Of a stretch of DNA of 64,000 nucleotides, positions 57,716 to 64,000 are shown one piece after another. Position 1 is the first letter of the stretch. Every line of letters starts with the position of its first letter. The stretch lies in the NCBI GenBank assembly GCA_024234635.1, contig JACKNX010000003.1:186001-250000 (forward strand), in the 5' to 3' direction. The DNA comes from Pseudomonadales bacterium. GTDB taxonomy: Bacteria; Pseudomonadota; Gammaproteobacteria; Pseudomonadales; Azotimanducaceae. The notes below the pieces were generated by a model. The model had not been told where the DNA came from, did not search any database, and worked only from the letters and a program-made list of their open reading frames with translations. The position numbers were made by a program, and so were the translations under genes.

Positions 57716-57833
57716 AACGTTGAACCAACTCGCACATCAGATAACTGACTGATTTTTATACGCAATCCATGAATTCAATTTAATTGTCATTAGTGGCCGC
57801 CTCCGAGACAACAGCCCCTATCGCGTCACACAC

Positions 57834-57848
57834 TGACACGCTGTGTCA
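57834..57848. promoter_or_regulatory. Palindrome upstream of the pilA sigma-54 promoter
   Basis: TGACAC-GCT-GTGTCA is a perfect dyad about 150 bp upstream of the expected pilA start point, in enhancer position for an RpoN promoter. PilR of Pseudomonas recognises tandem (N)C/GTGTC units in a similar place; here GTGTC appears on both strands. The assignment as PilR site is an inference. Confidence 0.55.
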
Positions 57849-58052
57849 ATCATTGGCGGCACCGTGCGGATCACCCCGGCTGAGGTGACTGCTTTATCGA
57901 CTCACCTGTGACGCACGTTTACACTTCCCGCCGTTGAACCGGCTAAAGTCCGCCATTGGACAGGGAATCCGGCGCTTTTAACAAGCAACGATGGCTGGTT
58001 AACCTGCCCGGTAAGCCACCACCAACAACATCACAGGGACTTGCATCAAGGG

Positions 58053-59783
58053 ATGGCCTCGGAACCGATACCTCTGAGCGGGCTCGCCAGACGCCTGGTC
58101 GACGACGGCATCATCACGACCGACGTCGCCAGCCGCGCGTCCGCGGATTCGCGAAAGGCAGCGACGCCCTTCGTCTCGTACATCGTTCGCAACGGCCTGG
58201 CGGACGCGCGGGCCATTGCCCGCAGCGCCTCGGAGGAATTTGGGGTGCCGTTGTTCGACCTGGGCGCATTCGACCTGGACGCCATTCCCAGGGCCCTGGT
58301 GAAGGATCGCCTGATCCGCCAGCACAATGCACTTCCCCTCGTGCGCCGCGGCACCCGTCTGTTCGTTGCCGTTTCCGATCCCACCAACCTGCAGGCACTG
58401 GACGAGATCAAGTTTCAGACCGGTGTCACCACCGAACCGGTGCTGGTGGAAGAGGACAAGCTCTCGATCATCATCGAGCAGTTTCTCAACGCGCAGGAAG
58501 ACACGAGCCTGAAGGGCCTCGAAAGTGCCGACGACCTCGACGATATCGATATGGAGGCGCTGTCGGACGACGGTCCTGAGGTGGACGACGACCCAACGTC
58601 CGCCGCCGACGAGACGCCTATCGTGCGGTTCGTCAACAAGATGCTGCTCGACGCCATCCGCATTGGCGCCAGTGACATCCACTTCGAACCCTACGAAAAG
58701 TCCTATCGGGTGCGGTTTCGCACGGACGGCATCCTGAAGGAGATGTCCAAACCGCCGGCAAACCTCGGCAACCGCCTGGCCGCCCGCCTGAAAGTGATGG
58801 CGGAGCTCGACATCTCCGAGCGTCGCGTTCCGCAGGACGGCCGTATCAAGATGAAGCTGTCGAAAACACGCGCCATCGACTTCCGTGTCAACACGCTCCC
58901 CACGCTGTGGGGCGAGAAGATCGTGCTGCGGATCCTCGATCCCACACAAGCCAAGATGGGCGTCGACATGCTCGGGTTCGAACCCGAACAGAAGGCGTTG
59001 TTCATGGATGCGCTGCACCGACCGCAGGGCATGATTCTGGTCACTGGCCCAACCGGCAGCGGCAAGACGGTCTCGCTGTATACAGGGCTCAATATTCTCA
59101 ATACGCCTGAACTCAACATCGCCACCGCCGAGGATCCGGTTGAAATCAACCTGGAAGGCATCAACCAGGTCAACGTGAATCATCGGGTCGGGCTCGACTT
59201 CGCGTCTGCGCTTCGTGCCTTCCTGCGCCAGGATCCCGACATCGTGATGGTCGGTGAGATCCGGGATCTGGAAACCGCGGAGATCGCCATCAAGGCGGCG
59301 CAGACGGGCCACATGGTCCTGTCAACGCTGCACACCAACTCGGCCGCCGAGACGCTGACGCGGCTGCGCAACATGGGTGTGCCGGCGTTCAACCTTGCCA
59401 CCTCCGTGAACCTGATCATCGCTCAGCGCCTGGCACGGCGACTATGCACCCAATGCAGAACACCGATGTCCGTGCCCAGGGAAATATTGGAGGAAGAAGG
59501 CTTTACCGACGCGGACATCAACGAGGGTTTCCAGCTTTTCGGGCCTTCCGAAAAGGGTTGCGAGAAGTGCAACGACGGCTACAAGGGCCGGGTGGGAATC
59601 TATGAAGTAGTTAAAATAACGCCGCCCATGGCCAGTATTATCATGGAGGACGGCAACAGCATTCAGCTTGCAGCGCAGGCAAAAACGGAAGGATTCAACG
59701 ATCTGCGCCGGTCGGGACTGGTCAAGGTGAAACATGGGCTGACGAGCCTGGCGGAAGTCAATCGCGTAACCAGCGGGCACTGA
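58053..59783 (+). CDS. pilB: Type IV pilus assembly ATPase
   Basis: A 576-residue GspE/PilB-type ATPase. The N-terminal domain (LSGLARRLVDDGIITTDVAS) is followed by an acidic linker and the motor: RFRTDGILKEM, Walker A GPTGSGKTVSLY, the Asp box EDPVEINLEGINQV, Walker B DIVMVGEIRDLET and the His box LSTLHTNSAAETLTRL. The C-terminal tetracysteine zinc site is LCTQCRTP and GCEKCNDGYKGR. It powers pilus extension. The frame opens at TTG 58041; ATG 58053 (MASEPIPLSG) is adopted, although AGGGAC lies near the TTG. It is divergent from pilA, with pilC 202 bp downstream. Confidence 0.97.
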   Translation: MASEPIPLSGLARRLVDDGIITTDVASRASADSRKAATPFVSYIVRNGLADARAIARSASEEFGVPLFDLGAFDLDAIPRALVKDRLIRQHNALPLVRRGTRLFVAVSDPTNLQALDEIKFQTGVTTEPVLVEEDKLSIIIEQFLNAQEDTSLKGLESADDLDDIDMEALSDDGPEVDDDPTSAADETPIVRFVNKMLLDAIRIGASDIHFEPYEKSYRVRFRTDGILKEMSKPPANLGNRLAARLKVMAELDISERRVPQDGRIKMKLSKTRAIDFRVNTLPTLWGEKIVLRILDPTQAKMGVDMLGFEPEQKALFMDALHRPQGMILVTGPTGSGKTVSLYTGLNILNTPELNIATAEDPVEINLEGINQVNVNHRVGLDFASALRAFLRQDPDIVMVGEIRDLETAEIAIKAAQTGHMVLSTLHTNSAAETLTRLRNMGVPAFNLATSVNLIIAQRLARRLCTQCRTPMSVPREILEEEGFTDADINEGFQLFGPSEKGCEKCNDGYKGRVGIYEVVKITPPMASIIMEDGNSIQLAAQAKTEGFNDLRRSGLVKVKHGLTSLAEVNRVTSGH

Positions 59784-59985
59784 GTCACCACACCGATCAC
59801 GGCCGTTGTTGCGATCGCCAACGGATGGAACGGAACGAATTACGGGCGGGGCAGGGTCGGCCACCGCGCTTGCCGTCAAACAGAGCGCAGGGACGCACTG
59901 ATTTCGAATCGGCGATCCACCAGGATTTCGCCAATCAGCCTGCACGGCGTGGCGCCACTGCGGCTGACAATGAGAGAACTACGAC

Positions 59986-61197
59986 ATGGCTGAAGCCGTA
60001 TTCGTCTGGGAAGGTACCGACAAGCAGGGCCGACGCTCCAAGGGCGAAATAAAGAGCCCGAATCCGGCCCTCGCCAAGGCTGAGCTGAGGCGGCAGGGCA
60101 TTGTCGCCACCAAGGTCAAGAAGAAGTCCAATCGCACCAGCTCCTTCGGCGGATCGGTCAAACCCGCCGATGTTGCGCTGTTCACCCGACAGATGGCCAC
60201 GATGATGCGAGCCGGCGTCCCCCTGGTGCAGGCTTTTGACATTGTCGCGGACGGCCTGGACAAACCGAAGGTTGCGCAACTCGTGCGCGAGGTGCGAACG
60301 GATGTCGCCGCCGGCAACAGCTTTGCCAATTCGATCCGCAAACACCCACTGTATTTCGACGAACTGTTCTGCAACCTGGTCGACGCAGGCGAACAGTCGG
60401 GCGCGCTCGAAACAATGCTCGACCGCATCGCCACCTACAAGGAAAAGACCGAATCGCTGAAAGCCAAGGTACGCAAGGCGATGACTTATCCGATCGCCGT
60501 GCTCGTGGTCGCGTTCGTCGTTTCCGGCATTCTGCTCATCAAGGTGGTGCCCCAGTTCCAGGAAGTCTTCGCCGGCTTTGGTGCGGACCTGCCCTCGTTC
60601 ACCATGTTCGTAATTCATATCTCCGAGTTCGTTCAGGAGTACTGGATACTGATGATCGTGGCTATCGGCGCGATCATCGGCGGCTTCATGGCCGCCTACA
60701 AACGCTCCAAGCCCATGCGGGACAAGATCGATCGCCTCGCACTGAAAGCACCGGTTGCGGGCAATATCATCGAAAAGTCATCCGTTGCACGTTTCGCGCG
60801 GACGCTGAGTACCACGTTCGCGGCGGGTGTACCGCTGGTGGACGCCCTCAATTCCGTTGCTGGCGCAACCGGGAACTCCGTCTACACCCGGGCCGTCTAT
60901 CAAATCCGCGATGACGTCTCTACCGGCCAGCAACTCAACTTCTCCATGCGCAATACCGGCGTATTTCCGAATATGGTGATCCAGATGGTTGCCATTGGCG
61001 AGGAGGCGGGCGCCCTGGACGACATGCTCGACAAATCCGCTTCCTACTACGAGGAGCAGGTGGACAACGCGGTGGACAACCTGACGAGCCTGATGGAGCC
61101 GATGATCATGTCCGTACTGGGCGTTCTTGTCGGCGGCCTGATCATCGCCATGTATCTGCCGATCTTCCAGCTCGGCAAGGTGGTTGGCGGCGGCTGA
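59986..61197 (+). CDS. pilC: Type IV pilus inner-membrane platform protein
   Basis: A 403-residue polytopic protein of the GspF/PilC family. The N-terminal cytoplasmic domain starts EAVFVWEGTDKQGRRSKGEI, then VALFTRQMATMMRAGVPLVQAFDI and YPIAVLVVAFVVSGILLIKVVPQF (first membrane segment). The duplicated second half repeats the pattern: RFARTLSTTFAAGVPLVDAL and EPMIMSVLGVLVGGLIIAMYLPIF. PilC anchors the extension and retraction ATPases. A TGAGAGA ribosome site precedes ATG 59986. The next gene, pilD, starts 12 bp downstream. Confidence 0.97.
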   Translation: MAEAVFVWEGTDKQGRRSKGEIKSPNPALAKAELRRQGIVATKVKKKSNRTSSFGGSVKPADVALFTRQMATMMRAGVPLVQAFDIVADGLDKPKVAQLVREVRTDVAAGNSFANSIRKHPLYFDELFCNLVDAGEQSGALETMLDRIATYKEKTESLKAKVRKAMTYPIAVLVVAFVVSGILLIKVVPQFQEVFAGFGADLPSFTMFVIHISEFVQEYWILMIVAIGAIIGGFMAAYKRSKPMRDKIDRLALKAPVAGNIIEKSSVARFARTLSTTFAAGVPLVDALNSVAGATGNSVYTRAVYQIRDDVSTGQQLNFSMRNTGVFPNMVIQMVAIGEEAGALDDMLDKSASYYEEQVDNAVDNLTSLMEPMIMSVLGVLVGGLIIAMYLPIFQLGKVVGGG

Positions 61198-61209
61198 AAG
61201 CCCTTCGTC

Positions 61210-62061
61210 ATGGAAAACCTGCTCAGCCACGGATGGTTGGTGTTTGCGCTGATTGCATGGACGGCACTGTGCGTCGGCAGCTTTCTCAACGTCGTCGTGC
61301 ATCGCCTGCCGGTAATGCTGCAAACGGCTTTCGTGCGCGAAGCGAAAGAAGCACTTGAGATTGCGGATCCGGATACCGCAACGCCTTACAACCTGGCCGT
61401 ACCCCGCTCTCACTGTCCGCGCTGCGGCCACCGCATCACTGCCCTGGAGAATATTCCGCTGGTCAGCTGGATCATGCTGCGCGGACGCTGCAGCGCCTGC
61501 GCCATGCCGATCAGCCCCCGCTACCCGCTGGTGGAGCTTGTAGCGCTACTGGCCGCGCTGGCGGTGCTCGCCAGGTTCGGGCTCAACCCCTATGGCTGGG
61601 CCGCCTGCATCTTCTCCTGGATACTGCTGACGGCGACGTTGATCGACCTGGATACCATGCTGCTGCCCGACCAGCTCACGCTGCCACTCCTGTGGCTCGG
61701 TCTGCTCACCAATGCCATCACCGGTCAGCTTCCCCTGGATACTGCAATCTACGGCGCTGCCGCGGGCTATCTGCTGCTGTGGTCGACCTTCTGGGCGTTC
61801 AAACTGATTACCGGCAAAGAAGGAATGGGATACGGCGACTTCAAACTGCTCGCTGCTCTCGGCGCCTGGCTGGGGTGGTCGATGTTGCCGGCGCTGCTAC
61901 TCATCGCCTCCGTAAGCGGGCTGGCGCATGCCATGGGCCGCATGGCGGCCAAGCGCATGCAACGGCAGGACCCCATGCCCTTTGGCCCTTATCTCGCCAT
62001 AGCCGGGTGGATCTGTCTGCTGGCCGGTGACCACATCCAGAAGTTTTTCTTTCCCGTCTGA
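61210..62061 (+). CDS. pilD: Prepilin peptidase/N-methyltransferase
   Basis: A 283-residue GspO/PilD-type aspartic protease of the inner membrane. It has the N-methyltransferase cytoplasmic loop with the cysteine pairs CPRCGHRIT and CSACAMPIS, and the two catalytic aspartates in TATLIDLDTMLLPDQLTL and GMGYGDFKLLAALGAWLG (GxGD). Eight membrane segments are spread through. It cleaves prepilins such as PilA and the second pilin and methylates the new N terminus. It follows pilC by 12 bp. In many relatives coaE lies between pilD and yacG; here it does not. Confidence 0.97.
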   Translation: MENLLSHGWLVFALIAWTALCVGSFLNVVVHRLPVMLQTAFVREAKEALEIADPDTATPYNLAVPRSHCPRCGHRITALENIPLVSWIMLRGRCSACAMPISPRYPLVELVALLAALAVLARFGLNPYGWAACIFSWILLTATLIDLDTMLLPDQLTLPLLWLGLLTNAITGQLPLDTAIYGAAAGYLLLWSTFWAFKLITGKEGMGYGDFKLLAALGAWLGWSMLPALLLIASVSGLAHAMGRMAAKRMQRQDPMPFGPYLAIAGWICLLAGDHIQKFFFPV

Positions 62062-62181
62062 TCCGGCCGGCTGCACGAACGGACATCCCGCAATGGACCA
62101 GGCGGATTTTCACGCACCGCTTTTTTTACCCGCCGACGTCACGGATCTGGAAAAACTGACGGGAATGGCGACAATGCGGTC

Positions 62182-62382
62182 ATGACGACCACAGAGCGAA
62201 TCATCCGCTGCCCCACCTGTTCGAAAAGTGTGCGATGGCATGTCAGCAACCCCTGGCGGCCATTCTGCTCCGAACGGTGCCAGTTACTGGATCTCGGCGC
62301 GTGGGCCAGCGAGGCCCATCGTATTCCCGGTGAGCCTGCGATGGATGAACAGGATCCGGAATCGCGCAATGAGCTGGACTGA
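62182..62382 (+). CDS. yacG: DNA gyrase inhibitor YacG
   Basis: A 66-residue zinc-binding protein. The four cysteines are in IIRCPTCSKSVRW and RPFCSERCQLLDLGAWA, the CxxC-x14-CxxxC pattern of YacG. Homologues inhibit gyrase by binding GyrB. Length is normal. It lies 120 bp after pilD. Standard neighbour coaE is absent from this gap. The tail (MDEQDPESRNELD) is acidic. Confidence 0.95.
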   Translation: MTTTERIIRCPTCSKSVRWHVSNPWRPFCSERCQLLDLGAWASEAHRIPGEPAMDEQDPESRNELD

Positions 62383-62587
62383 GCGCGGACCCAGCATCTG
62401 CCAGTTGCAAGGAGTTACCGGGCCAGGATCGCACAACTCATCGCACAACTCGCCGTTGCGGCAGATCAGGGTATAACAACGACCGACCCTGCCGCCGCTT
62501 CGCCCAGCCCTGTTGTTTTTCCAGTTAGCCCCACCCCGCGGGACAGTTCGGTACCGCTCACAGGCCAATTCGCCGCCGGACGATGCT

Positions 62588-63799
62588 TCAGCTGCGGTAT
62601 TCCGCGTTGATCTTCACGTAGTCGTACGAGAAGTCGCAGGTCCACACCCACTCCTCGGCACTCCCCAGGCCCAGATCAACCAACACCGTAAGCTCTGACT
62701 GCGCCATGACCCGCGCCGCATCCGCTTCCTGGTAGCCGTCAGCAACCATGCCGTTGCGCGCGATGCACACATCGTCGAGGTACAGCGCAACACGTCCGGG
62801 ATCCACCTCGGCACCGGCCCGGCCGATGGCCATGCAGAAGCGGCCCCAATTGGGATCGCCCGCGAAGATGGCAGTCTTTACCAACGGGGATTCGGCGATC
62901 GCATAGGCAACCTTGAGACAGTCAGCGCTGGTGACACCACCGCGAACCCGCACCGTGACAAATCGCGTGGCGCCTTCACCGTCACGCGCTATCCATTGCG
63001 CAAGGCTCTGCGCCACATCGGTCAACGCCCGCTCCAGTTCCGCCAGTCGCGGGTCATCGGCGCCGTCGATGCGGACATTCCCCCGGCCGGTTGCGATCAA
63101 TACCAGCGAGTCGTTGGTGGACGTGTCACCGTCAACGGTGACGCGGTTGAAACTGATATCCGCAACGCGCTGGAGCATCGGCTGAAGCAGGCTGCGAGGC
63201 ACGGCGGCATCGGTGGCCATGAACGCCAGCATGGTCGCCATATCCGGCTTGATCATGCCCGCTCCTTTGGCGATACCGGTCACGGTAACGTCGCCATCGC
63301 CGAGCGTCACCCTGACGGACTTGCCCTTGGGTACGGTGTCCGTGGTCATGATGGCGCGGGCAGCCGCATTCCAGCCATCCTCGCGCAGTTTCTGAACTGC
63401 TTCCGCGGCACCTCGGCGCATCGCCTCCACCGGCAGCCGCGCACCGATGACGCCGGTGGAAAATGGCAGGACGTCGAGCCCCTCGATCTCTGGTAACGAC
63501 TCACCAACCGCGTCGCAAACCGCCGCCGCATCCAGTTCGCCGGCCTCACCCGTGGCGGCGTTTGCATTGCCACTGTTGATCACCAGCGCCCGTGCCCGCG
63601 CCAGCCGGGCCTCGGCCAGTTTCACCGGCGCTGCTCGGAATACCGAGCGGGTAAACACACCCGCCACCGTCACGCCTTCGTCCAGCGCCATCACGACCAT
63701 GTCATCCCTTTGACGCTGCTTGATGCCCGCATTAGCGGTACCGATTCGCACACCGGGGATTGCCAGCAACGGTTGCAGTTCCGGGACGTTCACCGCCAT
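62588..63799 (-). CDS. argJ: Bifunctional ornithine acetyltransferase/N-acetylglutamate synthase
   Basis: A 403-residue ArgJ. The self-cleavage site is in GAGMIKPDMATMLAFMATDAAV (Ala-Thr nucleophile: KPDMATML), and other features are VINSGNANAATGEAG and SPLVKTAIFAGDPNWGRFCMAIGRAG. It transfers acetyl from N-acetylornithine to glutamate in cyclic arginine biosynthesis and may also use acetyl-CoA. ATG 63799 has AGGTGG upstream, which overlaps the secA 3' end. The frame extends to 63856 antisense-free but unlike ArgJ N termini. It follows secA with two bases between the stop and start. Confidence 0.97.
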   Translation of the reverse strand: MAVNVPELQPLLAIPGVRIGTANAGIKQRQRDDMVVMALDEGVTVAGVFTRSVFRAAPVKLAEARLARARALVINSGNANAATGEAGELDAAAVCDAVGESLPEIEGLDVLPFSTGVIGARLPVEAMRRGAAEAVQKLREDGWNAAARAIMTTDTVPKGKSVRVTLGDGDVTVTGIAKGAGMIKPDMATMLAFMATDAAVPRSLLQPMLQRVADISFNRVTVDGDTSTNDSLVLIATGRGNVRIDGADDPRLAELERALTDVAQSLAQWIARDGEGATRFVTVRVRGGVTSADCLKVAYAIAESPLVKTAIFAGDPNWGRFCMAIGRAGAEVDPGRVALYLDDVCIARNGMVADGYQEADAARVMAQSELTVLVDLGLGSAEEWVWTCDFSYDYVKINAEYRS

Positions 63800-63801
63800 G
63801 T

Positions 63802-64000
63802 TCAGGCCACCTTGCCGTGACAATGTTTGAATTTTTTTCCGGAGCCGCAGGGACACGGTTCGTTCCTGCCCACCTTGGCTTCGTTGCGAACAAAGGTCTC
63901 CACCTGTGGGGCTGACGGCTGCTCGGGCATGGCCTGCCCATCGCCCCCTTCCTCGGCCAGGGCCGACGCGGATGCATGCTGAAACTGCATCCGCTTCTCC
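63802..64000 (-). CDS. secA: Protein translocase subunit SecA, C-terminal fragment (start outside window)
   Basis: The last 65 residues of SecA. The variable linker (MQFQHASASALAEEGGDGQA) ends in the SEC-C zinc motif KVGRNEPCPCGSGKKFKHCHG, which binds SecB and phospholipids. The rest of the gene runs beyond position 64000. Its stop is separated from argJ by two bases, so the genes are probably transcribed together. Confidence 0.95.
   Translation of the reverse strand, partial: EKRMQFQHASASALAEEGGDGQAMPEQPSAPQVETFVRNEAKVGRNEPCPCGSGKKFKHCHGKVA

Noticed and set aside
62429..62452. Tandem 12-base repeat (TCGCACAACTC-A/G) after yacG
   Set aside because: Two copies only, with no neighbouring structure; I could not connect it to any element.
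1..64000. CRISPR arrays, tRNA/rRNA genes, insertion sequences, phage genes
   Set aside because: Looked for regular spaced repeats, CCA-ended cloverleaf-like segments, transposase and integrase motifs; none seen by eye.

Overview
This is a GC-rich bacterial chromosome segment, densely coded on both strands, with no rRNA, tRNA, CRISPR array, insertion sequence or prophage gene that I could see. Several traits point to the Gammaproteobacteria: a homodimeric-type AceE followed by AceF, an AmpG/AmpD pair, YajQ, YacG, ExoI (SbcB), an AmrZ-like ribbon-helix-helix regulator, GspA/GspB, and a PilA gene with a textbook sigma-54 promoter next to pilBCD. I cannot name the genus. The most unusual trait for this group is a compact mevalonate-pathway operon.

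Layout. 1-5036 (+): end of an amidase gene, then mvaD, a phosphomevalonate-kinase-type GHMP kinase, and one long gene in which a complete class II HMG-CoA reductase is fused in frame to a complete mevalonate kinase. 5021-12177: mixed housekeeping and accessory genes (GST, a repeat-bearing protein, zinc ADH, PPK2 kinase, GNAT, PNPOx-like oxidase, MetR-type LysR regulator, HD-domain protein) with a perfect FNR/ANR-type palindrome near 9195. 12489-22195 (-): nine genes in one direction. They are a REC-PAS-GGDEF-EAL protein, a Cys/Met PLP enzyme, an SDR, purC, and a five-gene acyl-CoA cluster (LEH-fold protein, stand-alone biotinyl domain, enoyl-CoA hydratase, carboxyltransferase, SDR). 22298-26528 (-): ABC ATPase, FtsX-like permease and AttH-like lipoprotein, with 4-bp overlaps. 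26580-38001: NUDIX, amrZ with a receiver-like partner, sbcB, a DASS transporter whose 3' end overlaps a lipoprotein peptidase, a PlsC acyltransferase, gspA-gspB, and an HD-GYP protein with a large insertion.

38302-46800: coiled-coil membrane protein, PuuD-like membrane domain, groES-groEL with a sigma-32 promoter and a one-mismatch CIRCE element, an alkyltransferase-like protein, ampG, yajQ, a receiver with a degenerate GGDEF domain, an LLM oxidoreductase and a PduO-type adenosyltransferase. 46831-52682 (-): ampD, a Mak-like ROK kinase, aceE and aceF, tightly packed. 52770-62382: nadC and a type IV pilus locus (tfpZ, a Wzy_C-type ligase, two pilins, then pilB, pilC, pilD and yacG). 62588-64000 (-): argJ and the 3' end of secA.

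Working together: the first operon would turn HMG-CoA into isopentenyl diphosphate in five catalytic steps from three polypeptides. HMG-CoA synthase and isopentenyl-diphosphate isomerase are not in the window. AmpG and AmpD serve peptidoglycan recycling. The pilus locus combines subunits, a possible glycosylation module, the assembly ATPase, platform and prepilin peptidase. Several c-di-GMP-type or receiver proteins (REC-PAS-GGDEF-EAL, HD-GYP, AmrZ with its partner, degenerate GGDEF) suggest surface-behaviour control, but no direct link between them is visible.
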